From CAYVNU01 sp964453265 (GTDB lineage: Bacteria > Patescibacteriota > Doudnabacteria > UBA920), in assembly GCA_964453265.1 (NCBI GenBank), contig CAYVNU010000014.1, forward strand, positions 1 to 29,092: 29,092 nt of DNA. The letters run 5' to 3'. Both the position numbers and the translations under genes were made by a program. The stretch's first letter is position 1. Each line of letters begins with the position of its first letter. Below are positions 20,766 through 28,927 of this stretch, one piece after another. The notes beneath the pieces were generated by a model. That model did not search any database. It was given only the letters and a program-made list of their open reading frames with translations, and was not told the origin of the DNA.

Positions 20766-20852
20766 TGGTGCCGCGGGAGGGATTTGAACCCTCACGAGCT
20801 TTCGCTCATACGTACCTGAAACGTACGTGTATGCCAATTCCACCACCGCGGC
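20766..20852 (-). tRNA. tRNA-Leu (anticodon CAG)
   Basis: 87 bases including an encoded CCA. Acceptor stem GCCGCGG/CCGCGGC, anticodon stem TACGT/ACGTA around the loop TTCAGGT (anticodon CAG, U33 present), long variable arm GAGC-GAAA-GCTC typical of class II tRNA, T arm GAGGG-TTCAAAT-CCCTC, discriminator A. It decodes CUG. All stems pair. Confidence 0.95.
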
Positions 20853-20970
20853 TCCATTTGTACGGGGTAAATATCCGAATCTGCCTCTTAGCGTACCGAG
20901 TGCACCCGATGGGGTTTCGCCACCTGGGCTTCAATTTATTTTGTCATTTATTTAAATTTTGTCAATTTTG

Positions 20971-21010
20971 CCTGTCCTCCAAAGTCCCGACTGGTCGGGA
21001 CGAATGAGGA
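20971..21010. repeat. Palindromic repeat family B, copy 2
   Basis: CCTGTCCTCCAAAG, GTCCCGAC-TG-GTCGGGAC, GAATGAGG. It lies just past the end of the peptide-binding protein gene. The outer arms CCTC/GAGG pair, whereas copy 1 has CCGCC/GGTGG. Confidence 0.7.
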
Positions 21011-21019
21011 ACAGATGTT

Positions 21020-22771
21020 TTATTTCCAAATCCGCGCGGTGTTTATATACCAGTTGCCGATATCAAAAAATCTTTGGCTGGATTCAAATAGTTGCTTAAG
21101 GCCGATGTTTTTTATTTGACTGTCTGCGGCGTATAAATACACCATTTGGTTTAAATATATAACCGGCGTTGTGCCTGAAATTAATTTATCTAATTCCAAA
21201 TATTTTTGTGCTCTAATTTCCGGATTAGTTGTAGAGCGAGCGGCGGTAATTAATTTGTCCGCGTCAGGTGAATTGAAATTGGTTAAATTAAGACCCGGGT
21301 CTTTAATTTGACTAGAGTGCCAAAATATAAATGGGTCTGGGTCTGCGCCAAATTTTTGTGGGAAAACCAAAACATCAAAATTTCTCGGCCTAATAACTGT
21401 GTCAGTTAGTTGTTTGGTCGGCAGTATGTTTAAACTTACTTTAATATTAAGCTGTTTCCAGTTTTCAGCTAAAAGTTCGGCGGTTTTTGCATTGACTGAA
21501 GAGTCGTTGGTGGAAATAGTAATTTCTAACTGTAGATTTTTTTTAGTTCTAATATTGGTTGTGCTGTCTATTTTCCAACCTGCTTTTTCTAAAAGTTCTT
21601 TGGCTTGGTCTAAATTATAGCCAATGTTTTTTGGCGTAGAATTAACTTGCTCGTTATTTAATAGAGGAGAAGAGGGGAGCAGTGCGTCGCCTTTAAAGAC
21701 TTGGTCAATTATTTGTTGTTTATTTGAGCTTAGGTTTAATGCTTTTCTAACAGCTTCTTCACTGAGTGCTTTTTTTGTTAAGTTAAAGAAGGCGACTTGG
21801 TATTGCGGTAGGGGCAAATTGTAGATTTTAAGATTTTTTTGCTCTTTATCTAAATATAAATTGCTGCCTAAAGGTAAAAAGCCGTAAGCGGAAATTTCTC
21901 GGCTGTGGAGAGAGTTTAGAATATCTTCTTCTGAGTCATAAAATTTAAAAACAATTTGTTCAATATGAGGTTTTCCGCCAAAATAGGATGAAAAAGCTTT
22001 TAAGCTTATGCTTTGAATTTTTCCGCTGGTTAATTTTTTTATTTCTTTTATAGCATAAGGACCGCTGCCTATAGCTTCAAGATTAGTTTTGGAAAGCAGA
22101 AAGTTTTGGGCTTCGGTTTTTTCCCAAACGTTTTTTGGCAGTATGCCCTGGGTTAGGTTAAACATAAAAGGGCCGGAAATATCTTTGGTGGTAAATTTTA
22201 CACTAAAATCAGAAAGTTTTTCGACTGTAGTAGACTGCCACATGTTTCTAAACGGGCTTTTAAAGTTTGGGTCTTTTAAAGTTTGAAAAGTATATACAAC
22301 GTCATCGGCTGTAATGGGTTTGTCATTATGCCATTTGCCATTTCTTTTTAAAGAAATTGTGTATTGTTTTTGATCTTCGGAAATTTGTGGCATACCATCG
22401 GCTAAGTCCGGTGTTAAATTTCCATCGTTGTTAAATTTATAGAGAGATGAAAAAATTAAACGACTTAAACTTAAGTCAGCTTCGTTATGCGCAAGTAGCG
22501 GGTTAATGTAAGTAGGCTGTCCGAGTAAGGCTTCGCTAAAGCTTCCGCCGAATCCGGCTGCGGGCTTAGTGTGGCTAATGTAGAAATTTCTGACAGACCA
22601 GAATAAGCTTAAGGTTGCAAGCAAAACGAGCACAGCTAAGACAATTTTTTCATTTTTGCCCATTAATGAAAAAACTTTCCGGAATTTGGAAAGGTTTGTG
22701 TGTTTGAGCTCTTTTGCGCCGGCTAGAATTTGTCTGGCGTAAGCTGTTGAGTTGTGTAAAATACCGTTCAT
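21020..22771 (-). CDS. Oligopeptide-type ABC substrate-binding protein (SBP family 5), membrane-anchored
   Basis: 583 aa. The N-terminus has about 40 basic residues then one membrane segment (about 43-62), so it is anchored rather than lipid-modified; no lipobox Cys is seen. The family-5 core follows: SFSEALLGQPTYINPL, LSRLIFSSLYKF, ADGMPQISEDQKQYTISL, WHNDKPITADDVVYTF, GSGPYAI and the C-terminal domain with NFDVLVFPQKFGADPDPFIFWHSSQ. Such proteins deliver peptides or nickel-type ligands to ABC permeases. No permease or ATPase genes are in the window, so it is an orphan here. It is downstream of secG by 64 bases, probably one transcript. The start may also be the internal ATG before GKNEK. 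Confidence 0.9.
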   Translation of the reverse strand: MNGILHNSTAYARQILAGAKELKHTNLSKFRKVFSLMGKNEKIVLAVLVLLATLSLFWSVRNFYISHTKPAAGFGGSFSEALLGQPTYINPLLAHNEADLSLSRLIFSSLYKFNNDGNLTPDLADGMPQISEDQKQYTISLKRNGKWHNDKPITADDVVYTFQTLKDPNFKSPFRNMWQSTTVEKLSDFSVKFTTKDISGPFMFNLTQGILPKNVWEKTEAQNFLLSKTNLEAIGSGPYAIKEIKKLTSGKIQSISLKAFSSYFGGKPHIEQIVFKFYDSEEDILNSLHSREISAYGFLPLGSNLYLDKEQKNLKIYNLPLPQYQVAFFNLTKKALSEEAVRKALNLSSNKQQIIDQVFKGDALLPSSPLLNNEQVNSTPKNIGYNLDQAKELLEKAGWKIDSTTNIRTKKNLQLEITISTNDSSVNAKTAELLAENWKQLNIKVSLNILPTKQLTDTVIRPRNFDVLVFPQKFGADPDPFIFWHSSQIKDPGLNLTNFNSPDADKLITAARSTTNPEIRAQKYLELDKLISGTTPVIYLNQMVYLYAADSQIKNIGLKQLFESSQRFFDIGNWYINTARIWK

Positions 22772-22835
22772 GGATAACAGATGCGCGGGTTGTACGCTAA
22801 GCGGGCAAAAATTTGTCCATTAGCCCAACTACGAC

Positions 22836-23054
22836 CTATTTTATAAACAAGAAAGATACGTTAATTGCTACGAATAAAATACCTAAAATTATGGTGGCGT
22901 AAAATAGCCATTTTTCAAAGCCTCGGCGGGTAGAAACAATGTTCCCGGCTCCGCCAAAAACATTAGACAAGCCTGAAGACTTATTTTGCAAAGCAATGGT
23001 AATAATTAACAGAACCATTACCAATATGTTAATAAATTGCATGATTTGTCGCAT
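22836..23054 (-). CDS. secG: Preprotein translocase subunit SecG
   Basis: 72 aa with two membrane helices (about 6-23 and 50-70) separated by the SecG loop: LQNKSSGLSNVFGGAGN followed by TRRGFEKWLFYATI. Stimulates SecYEG export. An ATG four codons downstream (23042) could also be the start. A good promoter lies just upstream. Confidence 0.93.
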   Translation of the reverse strand: MRQIMQFINILVMVLLIITIALQNKSSGLSNVFGGAGNIVSTRRGFEKWLFYATIILGILFVAINVSFLFIK

Positions 23055-23093
23055 GTTTTTGAATTTTTAGGCCAATAAAATATAACTTGCAAT

Positions 23094-23122
23094 ATTATAC
23101 AAAGAACAGTGCCGTAAGTCAA
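23094..23122 (-). promoter_or_regulatory. secG promoter
   Basis: On the - strand: TTGACT (23117-23122), 17-bp spacer, TATAAT (23094-23099). The leader is about 33 nt. Confidence 0.8.
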
Positions 23123-23137
23123 GAAGTAATAAAATAG

Positions 23138-23375
23138 AATTATTCTAATTGTTCTAATTAACCTCCGCCTGCCAAAGCAAATAGTATTAATATCACCTGC
23201 TAATAACTATCAATAAATTAAGAAAAGAGTTCAAAATGCGGCGGGCAGGTAAGTGCCCTAAATAATGACTAATGCATAATGACTAAATTCCAAACTAGGG
23301 ATAACTCGATTTTTGACATTAGGCTTTTAGGATTTAATTAAAATAATTAGAACAATTAGGTCAATTAGAATAATT
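23138..23375. repeat. MITE-like element between secG and uvrC
   Basis: The left end AATTATTCTAATTGTTCTAATT (23138-23159, shown as arms AATTATT and CTAATTGTTCTAATT) is inverted at the right end as AATTAGAACAATTAG (23345-23359), then a 9-base extra copy, then AATAATT (23369-23375). Inside, CCGCCTGCC faces GGCGGGCAGG. About 240 bases, no open frame; it fills the gap and its right end touches the uvrC stop codon. Confidence 0.65.
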
Positions 23376-25330
23376 TACAATTTTTGTTTTATTTTTGCCG
23401 CTATCTTTTCTCCTACTACAGTTTTTAATTCATCAAACGATGCTTGCCTGACGTCCGCGACTGTGCCAAATTTTTCTTTTAAAAGTTTTTTAGTTTTGGG
23501 GCCAATACCGGGAATTTCGTCGAGTGCGGATTTTACTGCTTGCTTGCTCCTAAGTTGCCTGTGGAAAGTTATGCCAAACCTATGCGCTTCGTCACGCAGT
23601 CTTTGAAGAAGCTGTAGGGCGGGTTGATCGTGCTCGAGTATAATCGGTTCCGGTGAATTTGGCAGGAAGATTTCTTCAATACGTTTGGCAAGACCGATTA
23701 TTGGAATTAAGAATTTTGAATTATGAATTATGGAGGCGGCAACGCCTAACTGTCCTTTTCCGCCATCAATAACAATCAAATCCGGTTTATCCCATGTATC
23801 TTTTACCATAATTCCTGCTTCATAATTCATAATTCTTTGCATTCTTCTTTCTAACATTTCCTTCATCATAGCAAAGTCATCCGGCGTGTCTTTGCCGCGA
23901 ATTTTAAATTTTCGGTATTGGCTTTTTAGCGGTTTACCATCTACAAAAACTACCATGCTGCCTACGGCATTGGTACCTTGAGTATTACTTATGTCGTAGC
24001 ATTCAATTCTTTTTGGAATTGCGGTCAACTTTAATACGTCTTTTAATTGGTTGAGCGCTAAATTAATTTTGTCTATTTCACCGGCTTTTTGAGACAGGTG
24101 TTGCTTTAAATATTCTTGCGCATTATGGTTAGCCATATTTAGTAAATGCAGCGGTTCTTTTTGCGTGGCGCGTATAACAGAAGTTTTTTTATTAAAGCGC
24201 TGTCGTAGTAATTTCTCTACTAGAGTTTTATTTTCTGGATTATTTTCTAAATATATGCGCTCTGGCCTATCTGAAGCTTCTATATAATAGTCTTCCAAAA
24301 ATTTCTGTAAAACTTCGTTTCTGTAGTTATCCGTAGATCCGGATTCCAACCGTATGCCCGGATCGGAATATATAAAGTTTTCCTTGTCCATAAGTTTGCC
24401 GCCCCGGACTTTAAACAAATTTACGCAGGTATTTTCATCGGAACTAAAAATTCCAACTACGTCCCAGTTAACTTTTTTGGGAATTATTACGCTTTGTTTT
24501 TGTTCTACCATTTCCAGGCCCTTAAGTTGGTTTCTTAGACGCGCGGCTTTTTCAAAGAGCTTTTTGTTAGCTGCGGCTTTCATTTCTTTTTCTATGTCTC
24601 TTTTAACAGTTTTAAAATCGCCTTTTAAAAAAAGTTTTATTTTTTCTAAATGCAGTTTATATTCATCTAACGGCATGGCCCCAATGCAAACACCCGGACA
24701 GCGGTGCAAATGGTAGTAAAAGCAGGGTTTGTTTGAAACTTTGCTATTGGTGCAGTAGGGGAATATGTAGCGAATAGTTTTTAAAACCTCGCGTACTTTG
24801 TAGGCGGCGGTATAGGGGCCAAAATAGTTGGTAGCCTGCCCCGTAGCGTGCCGATTTATCGGCTCTGCTACTGGGGTGAGTAGTGGGTAGTGAGTAGTGG
24901 GTACAGTTTTGCCTTCATCACGAAAATGTCTTCTTTCAAATTTGTTGTCGGCAATGCGACGAGTTAAAAGAATTTGGGGGATTTGGGTAGAGTAATCAAA
25001 GGCAATGAACGTATAGCTTTTGTCATCGCGGAGCAGAATGTTGTATTTGGGTATGTGTTTTTGAATTAAAGTGCGTTCCAAATACAAACTTTCCAGCTCG
25101 TTTTCTACCACTGTGTAATCTAAATCTGCCGCTTCCTTCATTAGGTAAGGAATTTGCGGCCGTTCGTCGTGACCTGAAAAATATTGTTTAACCCTCGCCC
25201 TTAAGTTTTTAGCCTTACCAATGTAAATAATCTTGTCCTCTTTGTCTTTATATATATAGACGCCGGGGGAGGTGGGAAGAGCGGGGAGCTTGTTTTTAAG
25301 TTGTAAGTTGTAAGTTGTAAGTTCAGACAT
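23375..25330 (-). CDS. uvrC: Excinuclease ABC subunit C
   Basis: Makes the dual incisions of nucleotide excision repair. 651 aa: GIY-YIG nuclease at the N-terminus (GVYIYKDKEDKIIYIGKAKN, residues 23-42), Cys-containing region CPGVCIG (211-217), UVR motif (KKLFEKAARLRNQLKGLE), RNase H-like nuclease (ECYDISNTQGTNAVGSMVVF and DGGKGQL), and terminal helix-hairpin-helix pair. Residues about 143-169 (TTHYPLLTPVAEPINRHATG region) are an insertion encoded by repeat family C, just before NYFGPY. Further AT-rich repeat-like DNA encodes residues near IMNYEAGIMV. The predicted mRNA is leaderless. uvrA is encoded divergently just beyond, so the two repair genes are neighbours. Confidence 0.95.
   Translation of the reverse strand: MSELTTYNLQLKNKLPALPTSPGVYIYKDKEDKIIYIGKAKNLRARVKQYFSGHDERPQIPYLMKEAADLDYTVVENELESLYLERTLIQKHIPKYNILLRDDKSYTFIAFDYSTQIPQILLTRRIADNKFERRHFRDEGKTVPTTHYPLLTPVAEPINRHATGQATNYFGPYTAAYKVREVLKTIRYIFPYCTNSKVSNKPCFYYHLHRCPGVCIGAMPLDEYKLHLEKIKLFLKGDFKTVKRDIEKEMKAAANKKLFEKAARLRNQLKGLEMVEQKQSVIIPKKVNWDVVGIFSSDENTCVNLFKVRGGKLMDKENFIYSDPGIRLESGSTDNYRNEVLQKFLEDYYIEASDRPERIYLENNPENKTLVEKLLRQRFNKKTSVIRATQKEPLHLLNMANHNAQEYLKQHLSQKAGEIDKINLALNQLKDVLKLTAIPKRIECYDISNTQGTNAVGSMVVFVDGKPLKSQYRKFKIRGKDTPDDFAMMKEMLERRMQRIMNYEAGIMVKDTWDKPDLIVIDGGKGQLGVAASIIHNSKFLIPIIGLAKRIEEIFLPNSPEPIILEHDQPALQLLQRLRDEAHRFGITFHRQLRSKQAVKSALDEIPGIGPKTKKLLKEKFGTVADVRQASFDELKTVVGEKIAAKIKQKL
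24825..24903. repeat. Palindromic repeat family C, copy inside uvrC
   Basis: AGTTGGTAGCCTGCCCCGTA, hairpin GCCGAT-TT-ATCGGC, then GCTACTGGGG and tandem GTAGTG units. Matches the intergenic copy at 6137-6199; the stem GTAGC/GCTAC here is GTAAC/GTTAC there, a compensated pair. Read in frame as part of UvrC. Confidence 0.78.
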
Positions 25331-25336
25331 ATATAA

Positions 25337-25365
25337 ATTATATCGGCTGTTTAGCCGGGTGTCTA
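25337..25365 (-). promoter_or_regulatory. uvrC promoter with palindrome in the spacer, leaderless
   Basis: On the - strand: TAGACA (25360-25365), 17 bp, TATAAT (25337-25342), then 6 bases to the ATG at 25330. The spacer contains CGGCT-GTTT-AGCCG (25344-25357). Confidence 0.7.
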
Positions 25366-25426
25366 TGACTGTAAAAGCTTTTAAAAAAGCATATTTTTTG
25401 ATTTGCAGCGCGATTAGCTAAGCTAG

Positions 25427-25455
25427 TTGAGCAATCTTGACTTTTATGATAGAAT
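25427..25455 (+). promoter_or_regulatory. Possible promoter for the four-helix-bundle gene (and uvrA)
   Basis: TTGAGC (25427-25432), 17-bp spacer, TAGAAT (25450-25455). The leader of about 40 bases contains the left inverted repeat of the gene. Confidence 0.5.
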
Positions 25456-25482
25456 TGCTTCTGTGTTAGCGCTTAGTGGGTA

Positions 25483-25493
25483 GCGTTTAGCGT
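25483..25493. repeat. Left inverted repeat flanking the four-helix-bundle gene
   Basis: GCGTTTAGCGT is the exact reverse complement of 25860-25870. Related words (TTAGCGCTTAG) occur just before it at 25466-25476. Confidence 0.65.
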
Positions 25494-25500
25494 AAAGATA

Positions 25501-25866
25501 ATGAAAACTAATTCATTTAAAGACTTAATAGTTTGGCAGAAAGCAATGGAACTGGTGAATTTAATTTACCAACTTTCTAATTTATTGCCTGCACGAGAAC
25601 AATATATTTTAATTTCTCAGATGCTTCGTGCCGCTATTAGTATTCCATCTAATATCGCAGAAGGACATAGGCGCAACCATAAACCGGAATTTATACAATT
25701 TTTATCTATCGCTTTTGCTTCTGCGGCTGAGCTTGAAACACAATTATTGATTTGTCAAAAACAATATACAAATATTAAATATAACTACGAATTTACTTTT
25801 TCAATCTTGACAGAGGTGCAAAAAATACTTTTTGTAATGCTTAAGAATCTAAAAACTACACGCTAA
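25501..25866 (+). CDS. Four-helix-bundle protein (23S rRNA intervening-sequence / S23 family)
   Basis: 121 aa. Family signature: SFKDLIVWQKAMELVNLIY, then EQYILISQMLRAAISIPSNIAEGHRR, then FIQFLSIAFASAAELETQLL. These proteins form pentameric helical bundles, are often encoded within 23S rRNA insertions, and are related to the Avd protein of diversity-generating retroelements; their function is not settled. Here it is not in an rRNA gene. It is bracketed by an 11-bp inverted repeat whose right arm contains the stop codon, suggesting a small mobile or duplicated cassette. uvrA begins 19 bases further on. Confidence 0.9.
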   Translation: MKTNSFKDLIVWQKAMELVNLIYQLSNLLPAREQYILISQMLRAAISIPSNIAEGHRRNHKPEFIQFLSIAFASAAELETQLLICQKQYTNIKYNYEFTFSILTEVQKILFVMLKNLKTTR

Positions 25867-25870
25867 ACGC
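25860..25870. repeat. Right inverted repeat flanking the four-helix-bundle gene
   Basis: ACGCTAAACGC, exact reverse complement of 25483-25493, continuing TTAACGCTA. It contains the stop codon TAA (25864-25866). Confidence 0.65.
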
Positions 25871-25885
25871 TTAACGCTATTCCCT

Positions 25886-28786
25886 ATGCACAATAATATT
25901 TCCATTCGCGGCGCGCGGATGCACAATTTAAAAAATATAGATGTAGATTTGCCTCGCAATAAGCTGGTAGTTTTAACCGGCTTGTCCGGCTCAGGTAAGT
26001 CTTCTTTAGCGTTCGATACAATTTACGCCGAAGGTCAAAGGCGTTACGTGGAAAGTTTGTCTGCTTATGCGCGACAATTTATTGGTCTTATGGACAAGCC
26101 CGATGTAGATAAAATTGAAGGTTTGTCACCCGCTATTTCTATAGATCAAAAATCCGCATCACATAACCCGCGCTCAACAGTCGGTACGGTTACAGAAATT
26201 TACGACTATATGCGCTTATTGTGGGCGCGCATTGGCGTGCCACATTGTCCGGTATGCGGAAAGAAAATTCAAGGTCAAACCATACAGACAATGGTTGATC
26301 AGCTTTTAAATTTACCGGATGGTACTAAATTAATTTTACTTGCCCCTTTTATTAAAGATCAAAAAGGTGAACACCGTCATATTTTTGAACAAATAAAAAA
26401 AGCGGGTTTTGCGCGCGTCAGGCTTGACGGTACGGTTATGGATTTAAACGAAGCGCAAAACATTACTTTAGATAAGCAAAAAAAACACACTATAGATGTT
26501 GTGGTAGACAGGTTGTCTGTAAGCCGGGAAGACAAAGGTAGATTAAGCGAAAGTTTAGAAAAAGCTTTAGACCTGGGTGATGGGATTGCTTTAGCAGTTA
26601 GGGTTGATGAATTAAAATCTGAAGGGAAAGTTAGTGGTCCTCACTCTAAAGAGGCTGAGGGAAAAAATATAAGTTCTCAAGAGATTGTGCTTTCACAAAA
26701 ATTTGCCTGTCCGGACGGACATATACAATTGTCTGAGCTTGACCCAAGAGATTTTTCATTCAATAGTCCACATGGGGCATGTTTAGATTGTAAAGGCTTG
26801 GGTAATAAACTTACGGTTGAGCCGGACTTAGTCATGCCGAACCAAAAATTAACCTTGGCCGAAGGCGCCATTCGCCCATGGAGCAAAACAACTTCTCGCT
26901 TGTCTTGGTACGCGCGCATTTTGGAAGCTGTGGCTAAGGAATACGGTTTTTCTGTGAATGTGCCGGTAAAAGATTTGCCCAAAAAATATATAGACATTAT
27001 TTTAAACGGCACGGGGGAGAAAAAAATCCGCGTGTCAGGCGAATTCCGTTCCGGTGACGGCGAATTTGAAATGAATACTGTGTTTGAAGGGGTAATTCCA
27101 AATTTAGAACGCCGCTACAGGGAAACGGATTCCGATTATATGCGCAGCGAAATAGAAAATTATATGCGTGTTAGGCAGTGTCCGACTTGTCACGGCAAAA
27201 GATTAAAGCCAGAAGTTTTGGCTGTAACTGTGGGCGAAAAAGGTATTGTGGAAATTTCCGCGCAAAGCATCGAATTGACCAGTGAATTTTTCAAGCAGCT
27301 TTCCAAAAAACTTTCTCAAAAAGATCTAAGCATTGCCAATCAGGTTTTAAAAGAAATAAATGCTCGTTTGTCGTTTTTGTTAAATGTTGGACTTTCATAT
27401 TTATCGCTCGACCGTACCGCCGATACGTTAAGCGGCGGAGAAGCACAGCGCATCCGCCTTGCCACGCAAATTGGCAGTGGCTTAACCGGTGTTTTATATA
27501 TATTAGACGAGCCGAGCATTGGACTTCATCAGCGCGATAACGGTAAGCTACTGCAAACTTTAAAAGATTTGCGTGACTTGGGTAATACCGTAATTGTAGT
27601 AGAACACGACGAGGAAACTATAAGGGAAGCGGACTGGGTAGTAGACATAGGGCCGGGCGCGGGCAAACACGGCGGGGAATTGGTAGCTGAAGGTAAACCG
27701 AAAGACATTGAAAAAGTCGCAAAAAGTTTGACCGGCCAGTATTTATCGGGTAAGGAATTTATTGCCGTGCCCAAAAGGCGCAGAAGCGGCAACGGTAAAA
27801 AAATCCAAATTTTTGGCGCGGAAGAATTTAATTTAAAAAATCTTAATGTAGATATTCCACTGGGTAAATTTGTTTGCGTAACCGGCGTTTCCGGCAGTGG
27901 CAAATCAACTTTGTTTAATGATATTTTAGCGCGCGCTTTGTATAAATATTTTTACAATAGCAAAGACGAGCCGGGTAAGCACAAAAAGCTTTTAGGCATT
28001 GACCATTTAGACAAAGTTATAAACATTGATCAAAGTCCGATTGGCAGAACGCCGAGGTCTAACCCGGCTACTTACACGGGTTTGTTTACACCTATCCGCG
28101 AACTTTACGCGGAGACTAAAGAAGCTAAAATGCGCGGTTATCAGGCCGGCCGCTTTAGTTTTAACGTTAAGGGCGGTCGTTGCGAAAAATGCGCGGGCGA
28201 CGGAGTTATAAAAGTGGAAATGAATTTTTTGCCCGATGTTTATATTACCTGCGAAGAATGCAATGGCAAGCGCTACAACCGTGAGGCTTTGGAAATTCAT
28301 TATAAAAATAAAACCATTTCCGATGTTTTGGAAATGACGGTAGATGAAGCAAAAATCTTTTTTGCCAATTTGCCTATGCTGCATAGAAAACTAGAAACTC
28401 TTTCCCAGGTAGGTTTGGGCTATATGCGCCTTGGGCAAAATGCCACGACTTTGTCCGGCGGAGAAGCTCAGCGCATTAAACTTGCCACAGAACTTTCCCG
28501 TTCATCTACTGGTAAGACTTTATATTTATTAGATGAGCCTACTACCGGCCTTCACTTTGCGGATGTAAAGCGCTTGGTAGATGTTTTAAATAAATTGGTA
28601 GATAAAGGCAACAGCGTAGTAGTTATTGAACATAACTTAGATATGATTAAAACCGCGGACTGGTTAATAGATTTAGGTCCGGAAGGCGGGGATAAGGGCG
28701 GCCAAATTGTTGCTATAGGAACGCCGGAAGACGTGGCAAAAGTAAAAGGTAGTTTTACCGGGCAGTATTTAAAAAAAATACTATAG
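25886..28786 (+). CDS. uvrA: Excinuclease ABC subunit A
   Basis: ATP-driven damage sensor of nucleotide excision repair. 966 aa: first Walker A GLSGSGKS (33-40), first ABC signature LSGGEAQRIRLA, second Walker A GVSGSGKST (about 665), second LSGGEAQRIKLA, and the C-terminal zinc module GRCEKCAGDG ... CEECNGKRYN (about 764-792). In the N-terminal zinc module the usual first CxxC is ACPDGH: Cys275 is kept but the second Cys is replaced, with His279 next to it, while ACLDCKG (299, 302) is normal; the site may bind zinc as Cys3-His. It starts 19 bases after the four-helix-bundle gene and is likely transcribed with it. Confidence 0.96.
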   Translation: MHNNISIRGARMHNLKNIDVDLPRNKLVVLTGLSGSGKSSLAFDTIYAEGQRRYVESLSAYARQFIGLMDKPDVDKIEGLSPAISIDQKSASHNPRSTVGTVTEIYDYMRLLWARIGVPHCPVCGKKIQGQTIQTMVDQLLNLPDGTKLILLAPFIKDQKGEHRHIFEQIKKAGFARVRLDGTVMDLNEAQNITLDKQKKHTIDVVVDRLSVSREDKGRLSESLEKALDLGDGIALAVRVDELKSEGKVSGPHSKEAEGKNISSQEIVLSQKFACPDGHIQLSELDPRDFSFNSPHGACLDCKGLGNKLTVEPDLVMPNQKLTLAEGAIRPWSKTTSRLSWYARILEAVAKEYGFSVNVPVKDLPKKYIDIILNGTGEKKIRVSGEFRSGDGEFEMNTVFEGVIPNLERRYRETDSDYMRSEIENYMRVRQCPTCHGKRLKPEVLAVTVGEKGIVEISAQSIELTSEFFKQLSKKLSQKDLSIANQVLKEINARLSFLLNVGLSYLSLDRTADTLSGGEAQRIRLATQIGSGLTGVLYILDEPSIGLHQRDNGKLLQTLKDLRDLGNTVIVVEHDEETIREADWVVDIGPGAGKHGGELVAEGKPKDIEKVAKSLTGQYLSGKEFIAVPKRRRSGNGKKIQIFGAEEFNLKNLNVDIPLGKFVCVTGVSGSGKSTLFNDILARALYKYFYNSKDEPGKHKKLLGIDHLDKVINIDQSPIGRTPRSNPATYTGLFTPIRELYAETKEAKMRGYQAGRFSFNVKGGRCEKCAGDGVIKVEMNFLPDVYITCEECNGKRYNREALEIHYKNKTISDVLEMTVDEAKIFFANLPMLHRKLETLSQVGLGYMRLGQNATTLSGGEAQRIKLATELSRSSTGKTLYLLDEPTTGLHFADVKRLVDVLNKLVDKGNSVVVIEHNLDMIKTADWLIDLGPEGGDKGGQIVAIGTPEDVAKVKGSFTGQYLKKIL

Positions 28787-28795
28787 GGCAACTCG

Positions 28796-28893
28796 CCCCG
28801 TACCACTTTTTAGATTTTTATCTGATGAATAAAGTAATTCATACGTATACATAATTCACCAGCTATGGAATGTTAACAAAAAGTGGTATGGGG
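28796..28893. repeat. MITE-like 98-bp inverted-repeat element after uvrA
   Basis: CCCCGTACCACTTTTT (28796-28811) faces AAAAAGTGGTATGGGG (28878-28893), 16-bp ends with one G-T difference. The AT-rich interior has no open frame and contains a smaller palindrome around TACGTATA. Confidence 0.7.
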
Positions 28894-28927
28894 TATTTAA
28901 AACAGGTTTTGTAAAAATATATTTTTT

